Part shown: one piece after another, positions 9,029 through 16,878 of the stretch
How positions within the stretch are numbered: the first letter of the stretch is position 1
Layout of the letters: each line of letters begins with the position of its first letter
Assembly: GCA_025358485.1 (NCBI GenBank)
Contig: JANYJJ010000166.1
Coordinates: 1 to 50,431 of the forward strand
DNA length: 50,431 nucleotides
Direction of reading: 5' to 3'
DNA from: Burkholderiales bacterium
GTDB lineage: Bacteria; Pseudomonadota; Gammaproteobacteria; Burkholderiales; Burkholderiaceae_C
Program-made: the position numbers and the translations under genes
Notes under the pieces: generated by a model
What the model saw: only the letters and a program-made list of their open reading frames with translations
Database searches by the model: none
Told to the model about the DNA's origin: nothing

Positions 9029-10369
9029 ATGAAATACCCCGTCAACAGCCAAGTCATCCATCCCGACGCGCTGCGCGTGGGCATGTTCATCCATCTCGAA
9101 GGGGGTTGGCTGGCTCACCCATTTCCGTTGTCGAGTTTCAAGCTGAGCACGCAAGCGCAGATCGCCACCGTTCAGGCTTTGGGTTTGGCAGTGCGCTGGT
9201 ATCCCGACAAAAGCGAACTCGTCGAAATCAGCGCCGGCACCAGCGCCAGCACCAGCGAGCTCGATTCTGTTTTCTCAAAGCCGGCTTCGGCAGGCATCGA
9301 TGCGCAAACCTTGGAGAGCCCGCAAAGCCGTGCGCGGCGATTGAGTCGCTACGTGTTGGCCAGTCAACGCGACTCGCAGGCTGTTTGCGATCGCCAATTC
9401 AATGAGGCCACGCAGGCTTGCCGCTCGCTCACCGATTTGATTGGCGGCCAACCTGACCAAGCGCGCGAACAAGCCGAGCGCTTGACGCAGTCGCTGTCGT
9501 CCAAGATGTTGAGCGAAAACGATCTGTGCATCCGCTTGTTGAGCGAATCGGCCGGCGACAAAGCCTCGGCCCACGCCATGAACGTGACCGTGATTTCCAT
9601 GTTGCTCGGACGCAGTTTTGGCTTCAACGAAGCCGACATGCTGGACCTGGGCGTGGGTGCGATGCTGCACGACATGGGCAAGCTCGACTTGCCCGAACGC
9701 ATGCGCAACCGCGAAGAACACTTCAGCCGGTCTGAGGCCAGCTTTTACGAAGAACACGTGGCTTACGGCGTGGCGCACGGCAAAAAAATGGGCCTCACGC
9801 CTGGCGCTTTGGCCATCATTGCGCAGCACCATGAGTACGCCGACGGCAGCGGTTTTCCGGCCCAGCTGAACGCCGACAGAACCACGGTCAGTGGGCGCAT
9901 CGTCGCGCTGGTGAACCGCTATGACAACCTGTGCAACCCCAGCTTGTCGGTGCGCGCTGTGACGCCGCACGAGGCCGTTTCGTTGTTGTTTGCCCAAGGA
10001 AAAAGCAAATTCGACACCGCTGTCTTGAGCTGTTTCATCAAGATGATGGGTGTGTACCCGCCGGGCTCGACGGTGCAGCTCACCAACGACCGCTACGGCT
10101 TGGTGGTGGGCGTGAACGCGTCGCGCCCGCTCAAGCCACGTGTGCTGGTGCACGAGCCTGGCGTGCCGCGCGACGAAGCACTGGTCATTGACTTGGAGCA
10201 GGTCAGCGGCTTGGGCATACGCCGCAGCATCAAACCCTTGGCGTTGCCGCCCGAGACTTTGGGCTACTTGGCCCCAAAGGCGCGCACCAGCTACTTTTTT
10301 GAGTCGACTGTCGCCGCCGAACCCAGTTTGGAAGATGCCGTCGAGCGCGCCGAGGAGGCCTTGGCGTGA
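9029..10369 (+). CDS. HD-GYP domain c-di-GMP phosphodiesterase with DUF3391 N-terminus
   Basis: A 446-residue cytoplasmic protein. The N-terminal 130 residues (HPDALRVGMFIHLEGGW and onward) resemble DUF3391, which often precedes HD-GYP domains. The HD-GYP core keeps the metal-binding residues: HDMGKLDLP (His214-Asp215, with Lys218 and Pro222), His243, and HHEYADGSGFP (267-277). The last motif has GFP in place of GYP, a conservative change. The predicted reaction is hydrolysis of c-di-GMP to pGpG or GMP. I start at the ATG 9029 (MKYPVNSQV); the upstream in-frame stretch is Arg/Ser-rich and unconvincing. Its last four bases overlap the next gene (GTGA), a PAS-GGDEF cyclase, so a degrading and a synthesising enzyme are translated together. 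Confidence 0.93.
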   Translation: MKYPVNSQVIHPDALRVGMFIHLEGGWLAHPFPLSSFKLSTQAQIATVQALGLAVRWYPDKSELVEISAGTSASTSELDSVFSKPASAGIDAQTLESPQSRARRLSRYVLASQRDSQAVCDRQFNEATQACRSLTDLIGGQPDQAREQAERLTQSLSSKMLSENDLCIRLLSESAGDKASAHAMNVTVISMLLGRSFGFNEADMLDLGVGAMLHDMGKLDLPERMRNREEHFSRSEASFYEEHVAYGVAHGKKMGLTPGALAIIAQHHEYADGSGFPAQLNADRTTVSGRIVALVNRYDNLCNPSLSVRAVTPHEAVSLLFAQGKSKFDTAVLSCFIKMMGVYPPGSTVQLTNDRYGLVVGVNASRPLKPRVLVHEPGVPRDEALVIDLEQVSGLGIRRSIKPLALPPETLGYLAPKARTSYFFESTVAAEPSLEDAVERAEEALA

Positions 10370-11805
10370 CCAAGCAATCAAGCAGTGAACGGGTGAGACC
10401 CAGCCGTGCTCGCGCACAAAAGTCAATGCTCACAGTCAAGCAAGCGGGGCTTGTGGGCGCTGCTGAAATTGACGCCTGTGTGGGCGATTTGTACGCCGCG
10501 ATGCGCGATTCGGTGTGGTTGGTAGACCCCGATTCTTTGTGCGTCGTGTGGGCCAACAGAGCAGCCGGCGAGTTGATGAGTGCCGATGCCCATGCGCTGT
10601 ACGGCTTGCAAATTTTGTCGCTGTTGGTGTGCCCGGAAGACATGTATTTTTGGGCCGAAGTGGCCAGCGGCCTGAGCGATGCCATCGAGTCGCGCACCTG
10701 GGTGCGTCGCCCCGACGGCCAAACGACACCGGTGTTGCGCTGCGTGCAGTCTGTTCAAGTGCCCACGGCTTTGCCGTCAGAAAAAGGCAGGGCTCAAACC
10801 AGCAAGCGCATGCTGGTCGTCACGCTGCGCGATCTGAGCGAACAGTTGCGCATCGAACACGACCTGGAAGACCGCTTGGCCGAGCTGAACGCGACGCTGG
10901 AGTCGAGCAGCGACGGCATTTTGGTGACCGACCTGAAGGGCAACATCCGCAATTTCAACCGCCGCTTTGCCGAGTTGTGGCAGGTGCCACGTGCGATGTT
11001 GACCTTGCGCGACGACGACGCCGTGCTGGGCTGGATGCGGCGCAGCGTGGTGGATCCGGGGGCCTACATGCGGCGCTTGGCGGCCATCGATGACCCGGCC
11101 TTTGACAACACCACAGCACGCGCGCTGGACGTCGTTGAACTGCGAAACAGCATGACCTTGGAGCGCAGCAGCTTGCCGCAGTGCAGCCGCGGTTTGACCA
11201 TAGGCCGCATATACGCCTTCCGCGACATCACCGAGCAATTAGCGATTGAGAAGCGTGCCAACACCTTGGCCCAAGTTGACGCGCTCACGGGCGCCGCCAA
11301 CCGCGCTGCATTGACCACCAAAATCGGCGAGGTCTTGGGTTTGGCACAACGCAGAAACCAACGTGAAAGCGGCAGCTCGTTTGCCCTCATGACCATCAAC
11401 CTCGACCGTTTTCACGACATCAACACCCGCTTGGGCTCGGCCTTTGGCGACAAGGTGTTGGTGGAAGTGGCCGCACGGTTGACTGCTGCGGTGCGCCACG
11501 TTGACACCGTCGCGCGCATCGGCGGCGACGAATTTGCGCTGCTCATTCACCCCACCGACGCAGCCGGAGCCGAACTCAGCGCGCAGCGCATCTTGAGCGC
11601 ACTGAATAGGCCGTTTCAGATCGACGGCGTGAGCTTCAGCCTGACGGCCAGTTTGGGCATCGCCATGCACCTGTGGCCCAACGAACGGCCGGAAGAACTG
11701 ATGCAATCGGCCGAGGCTGCCATGCGCCAAGTCAAACACCAAGGCGGCAACCGCTACGGTTTGCACGCGGCTGCTCAAGTGCTGCCGGGATCGCCTTGGC
11801 ATTGA
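10366..11805 (+). CDS. PAS-GGDEF diguanylate cyclase
   Basis: A 479-residue soluble protein with two PAS-like segments (about 38-160 and 172-290) followed by a GGDEF domain (about 300-465). The active site is intact (GGDEF at 386-390). An allosteric inhibition site RxxD (Arg377 to Asp380) sits exactly five residues before it, so the product should be a feedback-inhibited diguanylate cyclase. The start is a GTG that overlaps the HD-GYP stop; an in-frame ATG 60 bases on (MLTVKQAG) is the alternative. With the HD-GYP gene it forms a two-gene operon, divergent from the kinase/EAL operon. No membrane segment is seen, so its signal is probably cytoplasmic or protein-borne. Confidence 0.92.
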   Translation: MTKQSSSERVRPSRARAQKSMLTVKQAGLVGAAEIDACVGDLYAAMRDSVWLVDPDSLCVVWANRAAGELMSADAHALYGLQILSLLVCPEDMYFWAEVASGLSDAIESRTWVRRPDGQTTPVLRCVQSVQVPTALPSEKGRAQTSKRMLVVTLRDLSEQLRIEHDLEDRLAELNATLESSSDGILVTDLKGNIRNFNRRFAELWQVPRAMLTLRDDDAVLGWMRRSVVDPGAYMRRLAAIDDPAFDNTTARALDVVELRNSMTLERSSLPQCSRGLTIGRIYAFRDITEQLAIEKRANTLAQVDALTGAANRAALTTKIGEVLGLAQRRNQRESGSSFALMTINLDRFHDINTRLGSAFGDKVLVEVAARLTAAVRHVDTVARIGGDEFALLIHPTDAAGAELSAQRILSALNRPFQIDGVSFSLTASLGIAMHLWPNERPEELMQSAEAAMRQVKHQGGNRYGLHAAAQVLPGSPWH

Positions 11806-11986
11806 GTCGGCCCTGAGCGGTTTGACCGCAGAGCTTGCAAAGCTGGCGGCGGAAAGCAGAAAAAACAGAGCGCTTGGTATTTTTTGCGTCTTCCGCACCG
11901 CTGCCTTGAAGGCTTTTGATTTGCCTCACAGCACGCCCCGCCAGCGCACAATCTGTGCTTTGAAGCAGCGGCAAAGGTGGCGTCAG

Positions 11987-12313
11987 ATGATCTACAAATT
12001 CAAATCCAAAGCGGCGGGCGACCTCATCATGATGGGCCCGAATGGCGACCAGATGCTGCGCCTGATTGGCAAAGAACCCGCCGCCGCCGGCATCATTGAA
12101 GTGGCCGACATGCCCGCCGCGCTGGCCGCGTTGGAGCAAGCAGTGGCCGCTGAAGACGCCGCGCGCAAACAGGCCGAGCTGGAGGCCAGTGACGCCAAAA
12201 CCGGCTTGAGTGCCGCGCGCGACCACGTGTCGCTGCGCCAACGCGTGTGGCCCATGGTGGAGATGCTGAGACGCTCGCATTCGGAAGCTGCCGACATTGT
12301 TTGGGGCGTTTGA
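11987..12313 (+). CDS. DUF1840 domain protein
   Basis: A 108-residue soluble protein starting MIYKFKSKAAGDLIMMGPNG, the typical opening of DUF1840, a small family of unknown function found mainly in Betaproteobacteria. A predicted helix rich in Ala, Glu and Lys (about 45-75) could be a short coiled coil. I chose the ATG at 11987 because the homologous part begins there; an open frame continues 165 bases upstream but looks like repeat-derived noncoding sequence. The next gene starts within a few bases of its stop, so the two are probably co-transcribed. Function unknown. Confidence 0.8.
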   Translation: MIYKFKSKAAGDLIMMGPNGDQMLRLIGKEPAAAGIIEVADMPAALAALEQAVAAEDAARKQAELEASDAKTGLSAARDHVSLRQRVWPMVEMLRRSHSEAADIVWGV

Positions 12314-12323
12314 ATTGATTGAT

Positions 12324-13031
12324 GTGACGCAAACGCAATCGCAGACGCAGACGCAGGTGCAAACGCAATCGCAAACTCACGACCTGGCGCAGGGACAGGC
12401 CACGCGCATCTTGGCCATACGCCACGGCGAAACCGCTTGGAACGTTGAAGGCCGAATGCAAGGCCACCTCGACATTCCGCTGAACGACACCGGCCGTTGG
12501 CAAGCCCACCGCTTGGCACTGGCGGTGAGCGAAGAAAACATCGCCGCCATTTACGCCAGCGATTTGCTGCGGGCGCTTCAAACGGCGCAAGCGGTGGCGG
12601 CCGGATCGGGCCAAAAGATTGAAATTGAAGTGGCCTTGCGCGAACGCTGCTTCGGTGTCTTTGAGGGGCTGACCTTCAAAGAGATTGACGAGCGCTGGCC
12701 CGCTGAAGCCGAGCGTTGGCGCGTGCGTGACCCCGACTTCACGCCTGAAGGCGGCGAGTCATTGCGCGTTTTTTACGCACGCTGCACCCAGGCCATTGCC
12801 CGCCTGGCTGCCGCCCACCCCGGTGAAACCATCGCCTTGGTGGCCCACGGCGGTGTGATGGACTGCTTCTACCGAGCCGCCACGCACGTCGATTTGCAAG
12901 CCCAACGCACATGGCAACTGGGCAACGCCAGCATCAACCGCTTGCTGTACGCCGACGGCGGCTTGAGCTTGGTGGGCTGGAGTGATACCTTTCATCTGGA
13001 AGACCCGTCTTTGGACGAGGGCTCGACTTGA
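12324..13031 (+). CDS. Histidine phosphatase family protein
   Basis: A phosphoglycerate-mutase-like phosphatase (GpmB/CobC branch). The catalytic set is visible with GTG 12324 as residue 1: RHGETAWN with nucleophile His34, the acid/base Glu107 in LRERCFGVFEG, and His175 in VAHGG. About 235 residues. There is no ATG before the RHGE motif, so the start must be non-ATG. GTG 12324 lies 10 bases after the DUF1840 stop; TTG codons at 12297 and 12315 are alternatives. No strong Shine-Dalgarno is seen, which suggests translational coupling. The first 17 or so residues are a Thr-Gln low-complexity run. The substrate is not predictable; CobC-type alpha-ribazole phosphatase is one option, but no cobalamin genes are nearby. 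Confidence 0.85.
   Translation: MTQTQSQTQTQVQTQSQTHDLAQGQATRILAIRHGETAWNVEGRMQGHLDIPLNDTGRWQAHRLALAVSEENIAAIYASDLLRALQTAQAVAAGSGQKIEIEVALRERCFGVFEGLTFKEIDERWPAEAERWRVRDPDFTPEGGESLRVFYARCTQAIARLAAAHPGETIALVAHGGVMDCFYRAATHVDLQAQRTWQLGNASINRLLYADGGLSLVGWSDTFHLEDPSLDEGST
12327..12378 (+). repeat. Hexamer-like ACGCAA/ACGCAG repeat encoding Thr-Gln
   Basis: Degenerate tandem units of six bases (ACGCAA, TCGCAG, ACGCAG and variants) encode alternating Thr/Ser and Gln at the start of the histidine phosphatase. Gain or loss of units would keep the frame, so this is length variation rather than an on/off switch. Confidence 0.7.
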
Positions 13032-13144
13032 TTGCTGCTGTAAAAGCTCGGCGTCAGTTTGCTCAGGCCCACTGCGAAACCTCTTAAACCGTGTCCTAGG
13101 TGCGACATGCCCTGCAGCCCGGTGTGCATAGACTCAGCGTCCAC

Positions 13145-13154
13145 GTTCGCGAAC
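13145..13154. promoter_or_regulatory. Palindrome upstream of the HAAT operon
   Basis: GTTCGCGAAC is a perfect 10-base palindrome, 24 bases before the livG start, in the 146-base gap that should hold the operon promoter. It could be an operator. A single short GC-rich palindrome can also occur by chance. Confidence 0.25.
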
Positions 13155-13177
13155 AACTTCAGCCCCACCTCAAATAA

Positions 13178-13975
13178 ATGAGCAGCAGCGAATTCAAATC
13201 CGTCAGCAGCGAATTCATTTTGCAAACCACCGAGCTCACCAAAGAGTTCAAAGGCTTCGTGGCGGTGAGCAAGGTCAACCTCAATGTGAAGCGCGGCAGC
13301 ATTCATGCGCTGATCGGTCCGAACGGTGCAGGCAAAACCACCTGCTTCAATTTACTGACCAAGTTCCTCACGCCCACCAGCGGGAAAATTCTGTTTGACG
13401 GCACCGACATCACCGCCGAGAAACCGGCCGGCATCGCCCGCCGCGGCGTGATTCGCAGCTTCCAAATATCGGCGGTGTTTCCCCATCTCAGCGTTTTGGA
13501 AAACGTGCGCGTGGCCTTGCAGCGCAAGCTCGGTACGTCGTTTCATTTTTGGAAACCTGAAAGCAGCCTCCACGGTTTGGACGCGCAAGCGCTTGAGTTG
13601 CTGCGTCAGGTTGACCTGGAAACCTATGCCGCGCTGCCCGCCGTGGAACTGAGCTACGGCCGAAAACGCGCCCTGGAAATTGCCACCACCTTGGCCATGG
13701 ACCCGAAGTTGATGCTGCTTGACGAGCCCACGCAGGGCATGGGTTTGGAAGACGTCGACCGCATCCGACAGCTCATCAAAAAAGTGGCCGCCAGCCGCAC
13801 TGTGCTGATGGTGGAACACAACATGAGCGTGGTCGCCAGCATCGCTGACACCATCACCGTGCTGCAACGCGGCGCGACCTTGGCCGAAGGGCCGTATGCC
13901 GAAGTGTCCAAAAACCCGGCGGTGATTGAGGCCTACATGGGCAGCGCGAACGTCGAACTCAAAGGCGCACATTGA
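13178..13975 (+). CDS. livG: HAAT-family ABC transporter ATP-binding protein (LivG-like)
   Basis: First gene of a complete high-affinity amino-acid-type importer. The 265-residue ATPase has Walker A GPNGAGKTT (about 47-55), signature LSYGRKR (158-164, the LSYG variant common in LivG/UrtD-type proteins), Walker B MLLLDEPTQG and the switch His in VEHNM. An SSSEFKSVSSEF start shows a small duplication of SSEF coded by a repeated AGCAGCGAATTCA. The stop overlaps the livF ATG (TGATG). The substrate cannot be read from the ATPase; HAAT systems import branched-chain amino acids, amides, urea or aromatic acids. Confidence 0.92.
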   Translation: MSSSEFKSVSSEFILQTTELTKEFKGFVAVSKVNLNVKRGSIHALIGPNGAGKTTCFNLLTKFLTPTSGKILFDGTDITAEKPAGIARRGVIRSFQISAVFPHLSVLENVRVALQRKLGTSFHFWKPESSLHGLDAQALELLRQVDLETYAALPAVELSYGRKRALEIATTLAMDPKLMLLDEPTQGMGLEDVDRIRQLIKKVAASRTVLMVEHNMSVVASIADTITVLQRGATLAEGPYAEVSKNPAVIEAYMGSANVELKGAH

Positions 13976-14679
13976 TGACTGCTCCTTTGTTAGAAGTCAA
14001 AGACCTGCAAGGCTGGTACGGCGAATCGCACGTGCTGCACGGCGTGAACTTTCACGTCAACGAAGGCGAGGTGGTGACGCTGCTGGGCCGCAATGGCGCA
14101 GGCCGCACCAGCACGCTGCGCGCCATCATGGGTTTGATTGGGTCGCGCAAAGGCTCGGTCAAAGTGCGCGGCATCGAAACCATCCACACCGCCACGCACC
14201 GCATCGCCCGCATGGGCATTGGTTATTGCCCCGAAGAGCGCGGCATTTTTTCGAGCTTGTCGGCTGAAGAAAACCTGATGCTGCCGCCCGAGCTGTCCAA
14301 AGGCGGTATGAGCGTTGAAGAAATTTACGCGATGTTTCCCAACCTGAAAGAGCGCGCCCACAGCCAGGGCACGCGCCTGTCCGGCGGCGAGCAGCAGATG
14401 CTGGCCGTCGCGCGCATTTTGCGCACCGGCGCGAAGCTGTTGTTGTTGGACGAGATTTCAGAAGGCTTGGCACCCGTCATCGTGCAGAAGCTGGCCGAGA
14501 TGGTGATGTCGCTGCGCAAGCAGGGCTACACCATCGTGATGGTGGAGCAGAACTTTGTATTTGCCGCGCCGTTGGCCGACCGCTTCATGGTGATGGAACA
14601 CGGCGAAGTGATTCAAGAATTCACCCAAGCTGAGCTGCCCGCACGCATGAACACGCTGCACGAATACCTTGGCGTTTGA
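13975..14679 (+). CDS. livF: HAAT-family ABC transporter ATP-binding protein (LivF-like), variant Walker A
   Basis: Second ATPase of the importer, 234 residues from the ATG that overlaps the livG stop. The signature LSGGEQQ (135-141) and the Walker B LLLLDE (155-160) are normal. The Walker A loop reads GRNGAGRTS (38-46), with Arg44 in place of the invariant Lys. The residue after the catalytic Glu is Ile (DEISEG) where DEPSEG is usual. Arg in the P-loop normally weakens ATP hydrolysis, so this subunit may be the low-activity half of an asymmetric LivG/LivF pair. Alternatively, Arg may be a tolerated lineage variant. The full gene and its neighbours are intact, so decay is unlikely. Confidence 0.92.
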   Translation: MTAPLLEVKDLQGWYGESHVLHGVNFHVNEGEVVTLLGRNGAGRTSTLRAIMGLIGSRKGSVKVRGIETIHTATHRIARMGIGYCPEERGIFSSLSAEENLMLPPELSKGGMSVEEIYAMFPNLKERAHSQGTRLSGGEQQMLAVARILRTGAKLLLLDEISEGLAPVIVQKLAEMVMSLRKQGYTIVMVEQNFVFAAPLADRFMVMEHGEVIQEFTQAELPARMNTLHEYLGV

Positions 14680-14720
14680 CCGTTTACTTTCACCTTGTTT
14701 TTTGACCCCCGGAGACTTTC

Positions 14721-15926
14721 ATGACACTTAAAAAAGTTGCTTCCATATGCACCCTGGCTGTGGCGGCGTTTGCGTCCCCAGCACAAGCCCAAATTTCTGG
14801 CGACGTGATTCGCATTGGCCTCATCACCGACATGTCAGGCCTGTACGCAGACATCGACGGCCCGGCCGGCGCTGAAGCCATCCGCATGGCCATTGCCGAC
14901 ATGGGCGGCGCAATTGCCGGCAAAAAAATTGAGCTGTTGGTGGCCGACCACCAAAACAAAGCCGATGTGGCCGCCGCCAAAGCGCGTGAGTGGTTTGACA
15001 CGCAGGGCGTGGACATGTTGATAGGCGGCACCAGTTCGGGCACCAACCTGGCCATGTCGAAAGTGGCGTTGGAGAAGAAAAAGGTGTTCATATCTGTGGG
15101 CGCGGCCACGGCTGCATTGACGAACGATCAGTGCTCGCCCTACACCGTGCACTGGGCCTACGACACCGTCGCGCTGGCCAAAGGCACGGGCAATGCGGTG
15201 GTGAAATCTGGCGGCAAATCTTGGTACTTCCTGGCCGCCGACTACGCCTTTGGCGCACAGTTGCAAAACGACACCTCCAACGTGGTGAAAGCCGCTGGCG
15301 GCACCATCGTCGGTTCGGTCAAGCACCCCTTGGCTGCCAGCGACTTCTCGTCGTTCCTGCTGCAAGCGCAGGCGAGCAAGGCACAAATTTTGGGCCTCGC
15401 GAATGCCGGTGGTGACACCATCAACTCGATCAAGGCGGCCAATGAATTTGGCATCACCAAGACCATGAAGCTGGCCGGATTGCTGATGTTCATCAACGAC
15501 ATCCACTCGCTGGGCTTGAAGGCCACGCAGGGCATGTACCTGACCGACAGCTGGTACTGGAACCGCGACGCCGAAACCCGCGCCTGGAGCCGCAGGTTCT
15601 TCGAGAAGATGAAGCGCATGCCGTCATCGGTGCAAGCCGGTGACTACTCAGCCGCACTTCAATTCTTGAACGCCGTGAAAGCCACAGGCAGTGACGACAC
15701 TGACAAAGTGTTGGCCCACATGCGCAAGACCAAGATCAACGACATTTTTGCCAAAGGCGGCTTCATTCGCGAAGACGGCCGCATGGTGCACGACATGTAT
15801 TTGATGCAAGTTAAAACCCCAGCCGAATCGGTCGAGCCTTGGGACTACTACAAAGTCGTGGAAACCTTCAAAGGCGAGACGGCTTGGACGACCAAGGCTG
15901 AATCGAAGTGCAGCTTGTGGAAGTGA
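14721..15926 (+). CDS. HAAT-family ABC transporter substrate-binding protein
   Basis: A 401-residue periplasmic binding protein of the Leu/Ile/Val-binding family (type I fold). It has a signal peptide (MTLKKVASICTLAVAAFASP, cleavage after AQA near residue 24) and then DVIRIGLITDMSGLYADIDG. A GGAG ribosome site sits 7 bases before the ATG. The region around GGTSSGTNLAMSKVALEKKK fits the ligand-domain loop of the family. It lies between the two ATPases and the two permeases of the same operon. The protein looks like the branch often annotated as branched-chain amino acid binding, but aromatic or other organic acids are equally possible. Confidence 0.92.
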   Translation: MTLKKVASICTLAVAAFASPAQAQISGDVIRIGLITDMSGLYADIDGPAGAEAIRMAIADMGGAIAGKKIELLVADHQNKADVAAAKAREWFDTQGVDMLIGGTSSGTNLAMSKVALEKKKVFISVGAATAALTNDQCSPYTVHWAYDTVALAKGTGNAVVKSGGKSWYFLAADYAFGAQLQNDTSNVVKAAGGTIVGSVKHPLAASDFSSFLLQAQASKAQILGLANAGGDTINSIKAANEFGITKTMKLAGLLMFINDIHSLGLKATQGMYLTDSWYWNRDAETRAWSRRFFEKMKRMPSSVQAGDYSAALQFLNAVKATGSDDTDKVLAHMRKTKINDIFAKGGFIREDGRMVHDMYLMQVKTPAESVEPWDYYKVVETFKGETAWTTKAESKCSLWK

Positions 15927-15960
15927 CGCACGCATCACATAGAAGTGACGCGAGCATCAC
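15920..15960. repeat. Two imperfect palindromic direct repeats before livH
   Basis: GAAGTGACGCACGCATCAC (15920-15938) and GAAGTGACGCGAGCATCAC (15942-15960) match at 17 of 19 positions with a 22-base period. Each contains GTGA...TCAC ends, so each is itself an imperfect inverted repeat. The first includes the stop codon of the binding-protein gene. They could be a tandem operator or an mRNA element that separates expression of the binding protein from the permeases. Confidence 0.6.
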
Positions 15961-15993
15961 CTGAGAATGAACTGACGACTTGACGCAAAGCCC

Positions 15994-16878
15994 ATGGAGA
16001 TTTTCGGCATACCCATTCAAGCCTTCCTAGGCCAGCTTTTGCTGGGCCTGGTGAACGGCTCGTTCTACGCCATGCTCAGTTTGGGCTTGGCGGTGATCTT
16101 TGGCTTGCTGGGCATCGTCAACTTTGCGCACGGCGCGCTCTACATGATGGGGGCCTACGTGGCCTTCATCGCGCTGGACAAGTTTGGAATCAACTACTGG
16201 TTCACTTTGATCCTGGCACCCATCGTGGTGGGTGCTGTTGGGGTGGTGATCGAGCGCACCCTACTCAAGCATTTGTACAAGATCGATCCCATCTACGGCC
16301 TGCTGCTGACCTTTGGTTTGGCGCTGATCGCAGAAGGCATATTCCGCGACCAGTTCGGCGTGTCGGGCCAGTCTTATCCGGTGCCCGAGCTGCTGCAAGG
16401 TGCCACCAATTTGGGCTTCATGGTGCTGCCGAACTACCGCGCTTGGGTGGTGGTGGCGTCGCTCACTGTGTGCCTGGGCACCTGGTTCATCATCGAGCGC
16501 ACGCGCTTGGGTGCCTACCTGCGCGCAGGCACTGAAAACCCCGCCTTGGTGCAAGCCTTCGGCATCAATGTGCCGGTGATGGTGATGCTCACCTACGGCG
16601 CGGGCGCGGGCCTGGCCGCGCTGGCCGGTGTGCTGGCCGCACCCGTCATACAAATCACCCCACTCATGGGCAGCAACCTCATCATCATCGTGTTCGCTGT
16701 GGTGGTGATCGGCGGCATGGGCTCCATCCTCGGCTCCATCCTCACCGGCTTGGCGCTGGGTTTGATCGAGGGCCTGACCAAAGTGTTTTATCCCGAAGCG
16801 TCGAGCATCGTGGTGTTCGTGATCATGGCCATCGTGCTGATGATTCGCCCGGCGGGTTTGTTCGGCAAGGAAAAGTGA
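15994..16878 (+). CDS. livH: HAAT-family ABC transporter permease (LivH-like)
   Basis: A 294-residue integral inner-membrane permease with about eight hydrophobic segments. Family marks are LLLGLVNGSFYAMLSLGLAV at the start, FGLLGIVNFAHGALYMMGAY, IERTRLGAYLRAGTENPALV (the cytoplasmic coupling loop) and a C-terminal RPAGLFGKEK. Its stop overlaps the livM ATG (TGATG), so the two permeases are made together. It forms the translocation pore with LivM and docks on the upstream ATPases. Confidence 0.93.
   Translation: MEIFGIPIQAFLGQLLLGLVNGSFYAMLSLGLAVIFGLLGIVNFAHGALYMMGAYVAFIALDKFGINYWFTLILAPIVVGAVGVVIERTLLKHLYKIDPIYGLLLTFGLALIAEGIFRDQFGVSGQSYPVPELLQGATNLGFMVLPNYRAWVVVASLTVCLGTWFIIERTRLGAYLRAGTENPALVQAFGINVPVMVMLTYGAGAGLAALAGVLAAPVIQITPLMGSNLIIIVFAVVVIGGMGSILGSILTGLALGLIEGLTKVFYPEASSIVVFVIMAIVLMIRPAGLFGKEK

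Noticed and set aside
9275-10426. A 383-codon open frame on the minus strand opposite the HD-GYP gene
   Set aside because: His/Arg/Gln-rich translation with no domain. It mirrors a clearly conserved gene on the other strand, which is normal in GC-rich DNA.
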